A DNA stretch of 30,619 bases. It comes from a virus. A model generated the notes under the pieces. That model had not been told where the DNA came from. It did no database searches and saw only the letters and a list, made by a program, of their open reading frames with translations. The translations under genes and the position numbers were made by a program. This document shows, piece after piece, positions 7,250 to 14,773 of the stretch; the first letter of the stretch is position 1, and each line of letters opens with the position of its first letter. The stretch lies in IMG/VR virus record IMGVR_UViG_3300042936_000376, positions 1-30,619 of that record; one strand, 5' to 3'.

Positions 7250-8106
7250 GTTCCGCCCGTCGCCCGGGTGTAGACTTGCTTGGGATAGCCTTCGGCGTTG
7301 AACCGAATCTCGTAGTTAATCTTGAAGATTTTCGGGACGCCTGTCTTGAGCACGCAGTAGTCCTCGAAACTGACCTGAGACAGCAGGATGGTGTCCATTT
7401 CCACGGTCTTGACCGTCGTCGTCCAGGTCGTGCCGATGTGGTCTGGGATTAGCTTCAGTCCAGAGAATTGGTTGGTGTTACTGGTCTTGCCGACGGCGTT
7501 CCTCATCTTCGCGACATCGGCGATTCGGTCGGTATAGATCGAGCCAGAGAAGGAGGTCGTCGGGGCGAGGTATTGGTTCTTTCCGTAGAAGGCCTGCTTC
7601 GCCCCGGTCGTAGAATCGAGGAAGCCGACGAAGCCGCCGGCGTTCGTGGCCGTCCCCTTGAAGTGAGCGCCGAACTCTCCGCCTACGCGGTACTCGGAGT
7701 TGATGCTGGAGGCCGTGAAGGTCGTTCCGTTGCCGGCGATGGCTGTCGTGAAGGGAGCGGTCGGGCCGAAGAAGTTCGGATGGGTCGTGATGTGCTCAGA
7801 CGTCAAGCCTGTCGAGGCGGTGACGTTCGGAAGGGTGACGTTAGGCTGGACCTCCGGGTCGATGCCTACGTACTCCGCGTCGATCGTGTCGAGGTCCAGG
7901 GCGCCCTTTGTCAGCGAGAACTTGTGGACGAACAGGGCGGCGTAGTTCGGATGGACCTGACCGCCAGAGACTGCCGTACCGCCTGAGGCCTTGTCGACCA
8001 GGTACGTTACGCGGCCAGTGAGGAGGCCGTAGCCATCCGTCTGGTAGACGCCCCCGGGCTGGAGCATCTTGGTGGTGAGGGCGTTGCCTGCTTTTACGAT
8101 AGCCAT
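7246..8106 (-). CDS. Tail protein following the tape measure, 286 aa, unrecognised
   Basis: First gene after the tape measure, 12 bases from its stop, with an A-rich leader (CATAATAAA) before the ATG at 8106. The sequence is Gly/Thr-rich and probably all-beta, with segments such as FVHKFSLTKGALDLDTIDAE, and ends YPKQVYTRATGGT. The position corresponds to a distal tail protein in other siphoviruses, but none of the usual family marks are visible. It could be a distal tail protein, a tail-tip hub or a decoration protein. Structural role inferred from position only. Confidence 0.65.
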   Translation of the reverse strand: MAIVKAGNALTTKMLQPGGVYQTDGYGLLTGRVTYLVDKASGGTAVSGGQVHPNYAALFVHKFSLTKGALDLDTIDAEYVGIDPEVQPNVTLPNVTASTGLTSEHITTHPNFFGPTAPFTTAIAGNGTTFTASSINSEYRVGGEFGAHFKGTATNAGGFVGFLDSTTGAKQAFYGKNQYLAPTTSFSGSIYTDRIADVAKMRNAVGKTSNTNQFSGLKLIPDHIGTTWTTTVKTVEMDTILLSQVSFEDYCVLKTGVPKIFKINYEIRFNAEGYPKQVYTRATGGT

Positions 8107-8118
8107 TTTATTATGAAA

Positions 8119-9315
8119 TTAGAGTCCGCTGCGAGTGGCAGGGGTGTTCGGGGTGGCTCCCTTGTTGGTGAGGTTCGGGTCAACCGCGGCGCCGTTCGTC
8201 CTGCCGGCGATGACTTGAAGGCAGGCGAGCTGCTCGCGGGCGATGCCCTGCTGTTCCATGAGCGCCGAGACGACGGGGTTCTGGCCCACGCCGATCACGC
8301 TGCCGGAGACCGCGGAGGCCGTCTTGTCCTTGGTGTCGGCGGCCTTGGCCTTCTCGTCCTTTCCAGCGGCTCCGATGGCGGCGAGGATGGCTTTGGCGGC
8401 TTCGCTCTTCTTGGCGTCTGAGGCGGCAGGGCCGGTCTGCTTGGTGGCTCCGCTTGCTCCCATCGCGACAAGGGCGGCGGTATGCGGCACGTTGCTCAGG
8501 AGGCCTGACGCGATGTTTGCTCCGGCTCCCTTCATGCCTGAAGGCAAGACAGCGTCCTGCACGTTGAATCCGAATGTGGCGGCGCCCTCGGCGATCTTGG
8601 AGATGAACCTGGAGTAACCGTCGTAGGCTTTGAAGATGAAGGCTACGAAGACCTTCATCTTGGCCGTGATGGCGTCCATGCCGTCGTTATAGTCCCCGAT
8701 CATCTTGAGCGTCTTGGCGTCCACGATGGGGGCATTGGCGATGTCCTTCGTCAGCTTCTCGTATTCGGCGAGCATGGGCAGGATGTCATTGCCAATCTTG
8801 TCCCCGAAGAAAGCCGTCGTGATGAGCAAGCGCTCGGAGTCGTCGGCGCTTCCGGCCATGGCCTTGGAGATGGCGAGGAAGACCGCGGTAGCGTCCCCGG
8901 CCTTCAGTTGCTCAAGCGAGATGCCGAGGGCCTTGAACATCTCGACCTTCTTCCCCGTGCCGGCGGCGGCCTCGGCCATATCCACGCGCAGCTGACGGGT
9001 CGCCTTAGCCAGGGCGGAGACGGACACGCCGGACTGCTGCGCCGCGAAGGCCAGGCCTTGGAACTGCTCGGCCGACAGACCCGAACGGTCCACCTGATCG
9101 GCGACGGCGCCGAGTTCCTTGAAAGTATTGGTGACGAAACCGAGGGCCTTGTCGAAGAGCAAGGTCGCCGCGAACCAGCCCGCAATCTTGTTGCCGATGT
9201 CCTTGCCAGCCTTCTTGAAAGAGTCGCCCAAGGAGTCGACGGACTTCTTCGCCCGGTTCGTGACCTGGTCAACGTCCGACTTTCCCTTCAGTTCGTATTC
9301 AAGTTTCTGCGACAT
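8119..9315 (-). CDS. Tape measure protein (short), 398 aa
   Basis: Sets tail length and occupies the tail lumen before DNA ejection. The N-terminus (ELKGKSDVDQVTNRAKKSVD) and a central segment with LSAEQFQGLAFAAQQSGVS and FKALGISLEQL are characteristic of phage tail tape measure proteins. A hydrophobic stretch lies near residues 45-62 (IAGWFAATLLFDKALGF). The C-terminal part is Ala/Gly/Lys-rich. At about 0.15 nm per residue the tail would be about 60 nm, short for a siphovirus. It overlaps the upstream chaperone-like gene by 17 bases. Confidence 0.85.
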   Translation of the reverse strand: MSQKLEYELKGKSDVDQVTNRAKKSVDSLGDSFKKAGKDIGNKIAGWFAATLLFDKALGFVTNTFKELGAVADQVDRSGLSAEQFQGLAFAAQQSGVSVSALAKATRQLRVDMAEAAAGTGKKVEMFKALGISLEQLKAGDATAVFLAISKAMAGSADDSERLLITTAFFGDKIGNDILPMLAEYEKLTKDIANAPIVDAKTLKMIGDYNDGMDAITAKMKVFVAFIFKAYDGYSRFISKIAEGAATFGFNVQDAVLPSGMKGAGANIASGLLSNVPHTAALVAMGASGATKQTGPAASDAKKSEAAKAILAAIGAAGKDEKAKAADTKDKTASAVSGSVIGVGQNPVVSALMEQQGIAREQLACLQVIAGRTNGAAVDPNLTNKGATPNTPATRSGL

Positions 9316-9901
9316 TGGTCTCGGGGTTCTTTACCTCTGCGGAGGGGGCAACCTTTTCGAGGCGTTCCTGCTCGTCCATGAAGGCCTCCTCATCGGTCGT
9401 CAGAATCTTTGACTCCGACCCGTTGGCCGCGGCCCATGCGGCGTTCAGCCAGATGGCCTGACACTCCGGCATCTCCCACGCACGCTTCTCGTCGATGCCG
9501 TGCTTGATGAGCGCCGCCACCACCCCGAGCGGCCACGGGATACCCACGTCCTCGGCCGTGCCTCGCTTGCTTTCAGGGGCGTCCCAGAACTTGGGCCAGC
9601 AGTCCGTCATGCAGTAGTCTGCGAACCTTTCGCATTCGGTCAGGAACTTGCCCGGGCGGGTGTCGAAACTTTTGACGAACTTCACTTCGTCCTGGTCGAG
9701 CTCGCCGATGGGCTCCTCGGCGCAAATCTTGACGGCCGTGAACAGGTCGAGCGGTGTCGGGACCGAGGCCCCCGTGATCAGCGGGGACTCGATGGCCAGA
9801 AGCCGCACGCGGTACTTCAGGCAAAACGGATAAACAGGACGGCCAAGGATTTGTACCTTGGCCGCCGGGTCTGTAAAGGCGCGCAGAAATCTTCCGTCCA
9901 C
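9299..9901 (-). CDS. Tail assembly chaperone-like protein, 200 aa
   Basis: Lies between the tail-tube gene and the tape measure, the standard place for a tail assembly chaperone. It is an alpha-helical soluble protein with several Trp residues and an acidic C-terminal tail (TTDEEAFMDEQERLEKV). The start used is the GTG at 9901 (MDGRFLRAFTDPAAKVQIL); the upstream gap is 34 bases. I see no separate ORF for a frameshifted extension, so the usual G/GT arrangement is not evident. A copy of the recurrent motif lies near its 3' end, before the tape measure start. Role inferred from position. Confidence 0.65.
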   Translation of the reverse strand: MDGRFLRAFTDPAAKVQILGRPVYPFCLKYRVRLLAIESPLITGASVPTPLDLFTAVKICAEEPIGELDQDEVKFVKSFDTRPGKFLTECERFADYCMTDCWPKFWDAPESKRGTAEDVGIPWPLGVVAALIKHGIDEKRAWEMPECQAIWLNAAWAAANGSESKILTTDEEAFMDEQERLEKVAPSAEVKNPETNVAET

Positions 9902-9935
9902 GCCCTTGATTCTACCCCTTTCGGGGCGGTGTCAA

Positions 9936-10316
9936 TTAGGCGTAAGCGATGCCTTCGTAGTCGACCGCTTCGATGGAGACCGAAGTGAAACCTTTATTGG
10001 CCGATTTCTCGTCTACTTTCGTCACGATTCCGGTGAAGGTCTTTGTGGCAGTTCCGGCATTGTAAGAAGAATTGGTGTTGGTCGTGAAGGTGATCGTGGT
10101 TCCGAGGACAGGGACGGTCGCCGTCTTGCAGATGCCTTCGAGGGAGAGGGTCGTCTTGCGATCGTCCAGGCGGTGGGTCTTGGTCAGGCCCGCCTCATCT
10201 TGGACGGTGTCTTCATTGTTGAAGCCAGCGGAGATGGAGAAGGACTGCACGAACAAGTTCGTCACAGTTCCGTCGATGCCGTAGAGGCAAGTAGTTCCAG
10301 TAAGGATAGCGGCCAT
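9936..10316 (-). CDS. Probable major tail tube protein, 126 aa
   Basis: The start is taken at the ATG at 10316 (MAAILTGTTCLYGIDG), preceded by the recurrent motif TTGCCCGTTCCCGCAG at 10344-10329, not at the upstream 10343 start. The protein is all-beta in character, with a Gly/Thr-rich core (TFTTNTNSSYNAGTATKTF), small and uncharged, as tail-tube proteins are. It lies between the tail terminator candidate and the assembly chaperone, the usual tube position. No Ig-like extension. A GNRA-capped stem (CCCC-GAAA-GGGG) lies just after its stop at about 9915-9926. Confidence 0.7.
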   Translation of the reverse strand: MAAILTGTTCLYGIDGTVTNLFVQSFSISAGFNNEDTVQDEAGLTKTHRLDDRKTTLSLEGICKTATVPVLGTTITFTTNTNSSYNAGTATKTFTGIVTKVDEKSANKGFTSVSIEAVDYEGIAYA

Positions 10317-10346
10317 AGTCTTTGAAACTGCGGGAACGGGCAACCC

Positions 10347-10784
10347 TTATGAGATTGGGTTGACGACCACGGGGACCGTGTAGCTGAGGACCGTAGCCCA
10401 GGAGCGTTCGTCTCGGCCTTCGTCCTCGGAGTCAGGGATGACGTCGTAGCACTTGGCGTCACCGCCAGCCAGGAAGGCGGCCTTGATGCCGGCGATGTCA
10501 GCCATGGCCCCGGCCAAGGCAGCGCATCGGTCGCGGTGCTGGGTCAGGGTCGTATCGTCGGCGTTGGAGAAGAGGGTCACGCGGACCGAGCAGAAGTAGT
10601 TTCCGGCGCCTTCTGGCAGTTCGGGGGGCGTCCGGGCCGAGTCGCATAGGACAACGCACTTGGGCAGCACGTTGATCTCGGCGTTGTCGCCCGTGTAGAC
10701 GGCCACGCCGGCAAGCCCGGACTCGGCGGTGAGGAAGGTGTCGAGGACGGCCTCAACGATATGGCGGGGAGAGATGGAGCCCAT
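10347..10784 (-). CDS. Tail terminator-like protein, 145 aa
   Basis: A mixed alpha/beta protein opening with a helix (RHIVEAVLDTFLTAE), then strands (INVLPKCVVLCDSA and FCSVRVTLFSNAD) and a second helix (RCAALAGAMADIAGI). This order matches the tail terminator / minor tail protein U fold: helix, sheet, helix. The sequence alone is not decisive. It lies between the 333-residue tail completion candidate (4-base gap) and the tail tube, consistent with a protein that caps the tube at the connector. Confidence 0.6.
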   Translation of the reverse strand: MGSISPRHIVEAVLDTFLTAESGLAGVAVYTGDNAEINVLPKCVVLCDSARTPPELPEGAGNYFCSVRVTLFSNADDTTLTQHRDRCAALAGAMADIAGIKAAFLAGGDAKCYDVIPDSEDEGRDERSWATVLSYTVPVVVNPIS

Positions 10785-10788
10785 TGGG

Positions 10789-11790
10789 TTATTTGATTCC
10801 GTGTTTTTTGTTAAAGTTTTCCGTGTGATGCTTGAGCATGATTTCCATCATGGCAGGCATCTGCTTTACGCGGTTACCGTAGACTAGGTTCTTCACGTCC
10901 GCGGCGGTTGCAATCCCATCCGTGTCGCCCTTTCGGTTGCCAATCGTCAGGTCAAGGATGAGCTCGCCGACCGTGCGCCGTGACATGGCCACGATCCCGT
11001 CGGTGTTTGAATGCCTCTTGAGCCAGAGAGGAATCTTAGAACGACCGGCATTGGCTCGGGACTTAGGTCCACTGAGGCCTTTAGGCTTCGGAAGTTTAGC
11101 CAGGGTGTCCAACCAGCCAGCCTTGATACGGCCAACCGATTGCTGGCGCTGCTTGATGTATTGCTTAAGGACTGCGTCCTTGGCCTCGACGCGCTGCCAG
11201 AACTCGATGCCAGGACCGCCGTTCTTTCGGATGCGTCCGCCGAACTTCTTGAGCGCAGCCATGTGGACTTGCTTAACGCCTTCGACGCTGTCGATGACCG
11301 AACGGTTCATGGCATTGCCAGCCTCCTCTTGGCCGATGCGGTTGAAGTAGTTCTTCAGCTTACGGAAAGACCTGTTGGTCCCGAATCCATTATCGAACAT
11401 CCGGGCGTAAAGGGCGTTGCCGGCAAAGAGGTCGGTATTCTCTCCCGCCATCTTCCAGAACTTGGCAGGGTTGTTCATGAATGCGGCCGAACCTAGCTTG
11501 CGGAACAGGCGGCCGCGGCGGCCGTTGAGCGAACCTGACCTCTGGCCGACGACGACCGAATGGACGTCGCCCTTGATGGCGGCATTTCCCACCATGCGGG
11601 CATCGTCGCTCATGCCATCGCCCCCGGCCTTCACGATCGGCGGGGTGAAAATCATGCTGTCGCGGCACATGAGCGCGGCCTGCTCCAGGAAGACATCGGT
11701 CATGCCATCGTTCGTCCCCATGACGAAACGGTTGATTGCAGCCATGAACTCATCACGGCTCTTAGGCTCGATGCGGCCCTCAAGGCTCAT
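10789..11790 (-). CDS. Tail completion / minor tail protein Z-like, 333 aa
   Basis: The early part contains FLEQAALMCRDSMIFTPP, the amphipathic helix and TPP turn seen in HK97 gp10-like and lambda gpZ-like tail completion proteins, followed by Gly-rich and very basic segments. It is longer than gp10-type proteins (usually 110-200 residues), with a C-terminal region of Arg/Lys-rich helices. The ATG at 11790 overlaps the preceding stop (ATGA). The protein likely joins tail to head. Confidence is moderate: the TPP motif and place agree, but the large insertion is unexplained. Confidence 0.6.
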   Translation of the reverse strand: MSLEGRIEPKSRDEFMAAINRFVMGTNDGMTDVFLEQAALMCRDSMIFTPPIVKAGGDGMSDDARMVGNAAIKGDVHSVVVGQRSGSLNGRRGRLFRKLGSAAFMNNPAKFWKMAGENTDLFAGNALYARMFDNGFGTNRSFRKLKNYFNRIGQEEAGNAMNRSVIDSVEGVKQVHMAALKKFGGRIRKNGGPGIEFWQRVEAKDAVLKQYIKQRQQSVGRIKAGWLDTLAKLPKPKGLSGPKSRANAGRSKIPLWLKRHSNTDGIVAMSRRTVGELILDLTIGNRKGDTDGIATAADVKNLVYGNRVKQMPAMMEIMLKHHTENFNKKHGIK

Positions 11791-12167
11791 TGGTTATCAT
11801 CAATCACCACGAGGGTGATCCAAGCCGAAAGGGTCTTATAAGTCTGGCTGGTGATGCGGACGACCTTACCCCCGACCGTCAGTTTCTTGCCGATGCCTAG
11901 GGCGGCGATGGGAACGCCTGCCACGATGACCGCCGCCGATGCCCCCGTAGACCCGTCTGGCTTCGCCCAGGAGGCCGTTGCAGCGGGTAGGCGGACGGTG
12001 TACTGGGTCCGCTCCACAAAGCCCCCAGATTCAAGCCCGGTCGTGTAGGCGGGTTCCGAGATGAGGGCCGAGAAGGTGACGGTCGAGCCGGCCGTGGCGC
12101 ACGGGATACCTAGGTCGAAGGTGATTTCCTTCGCATCGTTCAGAAACTCTTGACCGTACAGGCTCAT
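11787..12167 (-). CDS. Head-tail connector-like protein, 126 aa
   Basis: First gene after the capsid terminator. A helix (LYGQEFLNDAKEITFDLG) precedes a beta-rich domain ending KVVRITSQTYKTLSAWITLV. This looks like small head-tail joining proteins that sit between capsid and tail genes. The ATG at 12167 is only 4 bases after the recurrent motif (TTGCCCACCTCCGCAG, 12187-12172), which itself runs out of the T-tract of the terminator. Function inferred from position; no diagnostic motif. Confidence 0.6.
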   Translation of the reverse strand: MSLYGQEFLNDAKEITFDLGIPCATAGSTVTFSALISEPAYTTGLESGGFVERTQYTVRLPAATASWAKPDGSTGASAAVIVAGVPIAALGIGKKLTVGGKVVRITSQTYKTLSAWITLVVIDDNQ

Positions 12168-12185
12168 ACATCTGCGGAGGTGGGC

Positions 12186-12220
12186 AAAAAAAAGGCCCCC
12201 ATTTCTGGAGGCCTTTCATC
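12186..12220 (-). terminator. Strong intrinsic terminator after the major capsid gene
   Basis: Read on the minus strand, AAAGGCCTCC pairs with GGGGGCCTTT around a 6-base loop and runs into eight T residues. It begins about 23 bases after the capsid stop codon. A second perfect palindrome GGGGCTTTAAGCCCC (12223-12237) precedes it. Termination here would separate head genes from tail genes or reduce their level relative to capsid. Confidence 0.85.
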
Positions 12221-12242
12221 GTGGGGCTTTAAGCCCCGGCGA

Positions 12243-13097
12243 TTACGGGTTGTAGACCGCGGCGATCGTGCCGTTCGTGACCGCCTTGTTCGCGCCGAAC
12301 ATGAGTTCAGCCGAGGCGACCAGGTTGCGGGTGCTCTTGTCGGCCCACACGTTGTAGTAGATGCTCATGCCGAGGCCTTCGAGGGCGACGACTTCCGAGA
12401 CGAGCATACCGTCGCGGACGTGGTCGAGGGAAGGAGCGGCGGCCGCGAGAGCCACGGCCTCAGGCGCACAGGCGAAGCCGGCCAACTTCAGTTCGGACGG
12501 GAACTGGGAAGCGTAGTAGACGCCACCGTCGAAACCGTAAGCACCTTCCGAGAGGGGCAGGGAGGTCGTGCTGGTCGGGATGAGCTGGCTGTAGATGCCA
12601 GGGTTCACGATCAGGGCCTTACGGCCGGCCTTGCTGACACCGGCCCAGAGGGCCTTGAGCTGAGCGGAGCCCGGGGTGACGGCGCTGTCGGCAGCGGTCA
12701 CGGCGGCGGCGCCGAAGTTGGCGACGGTGATGGGGGCGGTAGCGAGGGCCCAGATCTTGTCGGCGAGGGCGTCGAGGTTGATCTTCACCAGGCGCTCGAG
12801 GCGGATGGAGTTCTGGATGTCAGCGTAGCCGAGACCGAAGGGCTGATAGACGTGGTCGAGGGCGACCGAGGTGGCCGAGAGGGTCGTGCCGCCGATGACA
12901 TTGAAGGCGGAGGGGTTGACCTGAGTGGCGGCCGTCGCGGAGGCGATGGCGACCTGGATGGTGTCGTTCGGCTTCTTGACGTCGGTGGAGAAGTCGGTCG
13001 AGAAGTTGCGGAGCGCGGCGAGGCGGTTCGCGAGGATGGTCTGGGACTGGGCGGCGAGGGTATCGACGATCAGCTGGGCAGCGATGGTGTTGGACAT
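12243..13097 (-). CDS. Major capsid protein, 284 aa
   Basis: Forms the icosahedral shell. Although short, it carries expected marks: an N-terminal helix (QLIVDTLAAQSQTILANRLA), a long Ala/Thr/Val-rich beta body, a helix LKALWAGVSKAGRKALIVNP reminiscent of the A-domain region of P22/HK97-fold coats, and a C-terminal LMFGANKAVTNGTIAAVYNP. Codon use is the most regular in the window, and the gene is followed by the only strong terminator, both consistent with very high expression. It follows portal, protease and scaffold in the canonical order. The start at 13097 has a pyrimidine-rich leader ending CTAAACTAAT. Confidence 0.88.
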   Translation of the reverse strand: MSNTIAAQLIVDTLAAQSQTILANRLAALRNFSTDFSTDVKKPNDTIQVAIASATAATQVNPSAFNVIGGTTLSATSVALDHVYQPFGLGYADIQNSIRLERLVKINLDALADKIWALATAPITVANFGAAAVTAADSAVTPGSAQLKALWAGVSKAGRKALIVNPGIYSQLIPTSTTSLPLSEGAYGFDGGVYYASQFPSELKLAGFACAPEAVALAAAAPSLDHVRDGMLVSEVVALEGLGMSIYYNVWADKSTRNLVASAELMFGANKAVTNGTIAAVYNP

Positions 13098-13134
13098 ATT
13101 AGTTTAGGAGAGAGTAGGGGTTGAGGGGAAAGGG

Positions 13135-13572
13135 TTACTTGGAAGCCGAGAAGATGGCGGCGCGGTTCTTCTTGAGGAACTCGGTGCGCTCCTTGCCGAA
13201 GGGCATGGTGGCATACTGCTCAGCGATTTCCTTGTCGGAGGCACGGACCGGGCTGTCGCCCTGGGGAAGGTCCACGGCGGCGACGCCGACCTTGGCCACG
13301 ATGGCCGCGGCTTCGGCGGAGGCGCTGATCTGGACGGCCGAGAGTTCGGCGACCTTGGCGGTCAGTTCTTCGACTTGCTTGGCGGAAGCGGCGAGGAGGC
13401 CTTCCAGCTCGACGAGCTTGGAGTCCTTGCTGGCGGCTTCGACCTTGAGGGCTTCGACTTCCGAGGAAGCGCCGACGGTCAACTTCTCCACGGTGGCGCG
13501 GAGGTCGTCACGTTCGGCAGAGGCGGAAGCGACGAGGGCTTCGGCGGCGACGAGTTTTTCTTCGATAGTCAT
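13135..13572 (-). CDS. Putative scaffold from an internal in-frame start, 145 aa
   Basis: Within the 282-residue ORF, the in-frame ATG at 13572 begins MTIEEKLVAAEALVASASAE, a long heptad-rich coiled coil followed by a C-terminal basic helix (KERTEFLKKNRAAIF). That is the classic layout of a capsid scaffold: coiled coil plus basic capsid-binding tail. The recurrent motif (TTGCCCGCCCCCGCAA, 13600-13585) lies 12 bases upstream, as it does at starts of other structural genes. In lambda, scaffold Nu3 is likewise an internal-start product, there of the protease gene. Independent translation is inferred; scaffold function is likely either way. Confidence 0.6.
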   Translation of the reverse strand: MTIEEKLVAAEALVASASAERDDLRATVEKLTVGASSEVEALKVEAASKDSKLVELEGLLAASAKQVEELTAKVAELSAVQISASAEAAAIVAKVGVAAVDLPQGDSPVRASDKEIAEQYATMPFGKERTEFLKKNRAAIFSASK

Positions 13573-13983
13573 GGTCTTAAAAATTGCGGGGGCGGGCAAC
13601 TTGGCGGAGGCCGAGTCGTCGCTTGAGTCGTCGTCTTCGTCCTCGCGATCCAGACGGGCGGCTTCCTCTTCGGCCCACTTGGCCGTCCGCATGATGTCGC
13701 CCGAAGTAGGTCCACCCCACAAGGCCCAGGCTACGGCTCCCGCACCGGGGAAGTCTTCATTGTCGGGCTTGTTCTTGGGGGCGTCCATGTCGCCACGGTG
13801 GCGCTGGAACCAAGGCCCCATGCGGCGAACCTTGTCCTCAGAGATGGAACCTTCGACCATGTCGCGGGCTTCGCGGATAGTCTGGTCCGTCACGCCGTCG
13901 CCCGACTTGCCTTCGGCGTGCCACTCAAGGCCGCGCCGTGCGGCTTCGGAAACATAGTCAGGGACGGGAATGGTCTGAGGCAT
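13135..13983 (-). CDS. Head morphogenesis protein with C-terminal scaffold, 282 aa
   Basis: The ATG at 13983 overlaps the protease stop by one base. Residues 1-100 carry a pattern found in several phage head proteins: ARRGLEWHAEGKSG, a helix REARDMVEGSISEDKVRRM, then WFQRHRGD and WALWGG. An acidic linker (DREDEDDDSSDDSAS) separates it from a scaffold-like coiled coil starting near residue 138. The protein may act as a full-length fusion and, from the internal start at 13572, as scaffold alone. Protease immediately upstream and capsid immediately downstream support a role in prohead assembly. The N-terminal domain function is unknown to me. Confidence 0.8.
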   Translation of the reverse strand: MPQTIPVPDYVSEAARRGLEWHAEGKSGDGVTDQTIREARDMVEGSISEDKVRRMGPWFQRHRGDMDAPKNKPDNEDFPGAGAVAWALWGGPTSGDIMRTAKWAEEEAARLDREDEDDDSSDDSASAKLPAPAIFKTMTIEEKLVAAEALVASASAERDDLRATVEKLTVGASSEVEALKVEAASKDSKLVELEGLLAASAKQVEELTAKVAELSAVQISASAEAAAIVAKVGVAAVDLPQGDSPVRASDKEIAEQYATMPFGKERTEFLKKNRAAIFSASK

Positions 13984-14768
13984 CAGAAGGACGCGAGGGC
14001 TTCGCGGAGATTCTGGACGATGCCCGTGGCCAGACCCTTGGCGGCGGCTTCCTTGCCCGTGAAGACCTGACCTTCCATGTCGGCGTCCTGCACATAGCGG
14101 CGCTTGTTGCGGACGGCGGCCCGGAACTCGTCACGGGTAGATTCGACCGAGGCCTGAAGGTAGGCACGCTGGTCGTCGGTCAGGGCGAGGCCTTCGGCGC
14201 CGGCGGCCTTGTGGATGCCAGCGGCGATGACCTCAAACTTGATGCCCTGGGCGGCGTAGTACTCTTCGAGATTCGGGACCACCATGTAGACGCCGATGCT
14301 GCCGATCTGGGAGGACGGCGTGACGACGAACTCGTCCGCCTGACTGGCGACCCAGTAGCCAGCGGACGCGGCCATGTTATCCGCGAATGCACGGGTCGGC
14401 TTGGGGAAGTTGGCGACCTTGGCCGCAAGTTCCTCGATGCCGGTGACCGTGCCGCCCGGGGAGTTGACGAAGAGAAGCACCTTCTCCACGGCGGGATTCT
14501 CGGCGGCTTCGTCGAGCCAACCAGAGACCACGTCCACGTCGGCCGCTCCCATCATGCGCTCGATAGGCGAGACGCCCTTGGAGATCGGGCCTGACAGCGG
14601 GATGACCGCCACGTTTCCGACGACGTAGGGCTTGGGCGATTCGCCGAAGAGCTGCGCGATCATGTCGCCGAGGCCTGCGGCCTTGGACGCTTCGACGTAG
14701 TCCTTCGCCCGGACGGGATTGATGAGGAGAGGCTCGAGGCCGCGGAGGCCCTGGGAAAGAAAACGCAC
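13983..14768 (-). CDS. Head maturation protease, S49 (SppA/lambda C-like), 261 aa
   Basis: Cleaves scaffold and head proteins during prohead maturation. S49 family marks are visible: FVNSPGGTVTGIEEL at residues 100-114, the nucleophile region MAASAGYWVAS with S135, and SSQIGSIGVYMVVPN at 152-166. K187 (GIHKAAG) is a candidate catalytic Lys. The N-terminal 50 residues precede the beta strand NVAVIPLSGPIS, as in phage SppA-like proteases. The start is a GTG at 14768, 5 bases after the portal stop. Unlike lambda C, the scaffold is not inside this gene but in the next one. Confidence 0.9.
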   Translation of the reverse strand: MRFLSQGLRGLEPLLINPVRAKDYVEASKAAGLGDMIAQLFGESPKPYVVGNVAVIPLSGPISKGVSPIERMMGAADVDVVSGWLDEAAENPAVEKVLLFVNSPGGTVTGIEELAAKVANFPKPTRAFADNMAASAGYWVASQADEFVVTPSSQIGSIGVYMVVPNLEEYYAAQGIKFEVIAAGIHKAAGAEGLALTDDQRAYLQASVESTRDEFRAAVRNKRRYVQDADMEGQVFTGKEAAAKGLATGIVQNLREALASF

Positions 14769-14773
14769 GGGTG

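Noticed and set aside
9299-9901. Programmed frameshift in the tail assembly chaperone
   Set aside because: No separate downstream frame of suitable length lies between it and the tape measure, and I saw no slippery heptamer at a useful place.
9906-9935. Terminator after the tail-tube gene
   Set aside because: The CCCC-GAAA-GGGG stem is only 4 bp with no T-run, too weak to call.
12150-13124. Long plus-strand ORF (324 codons) opposite the capsid gene
   Set aside because: It mirrors the capsid gene; such open antisense frames follow from strong codon bias in GC-rich genes. Its product is low-complexity Gly/Asp/Val/Arg sequence with no domain.
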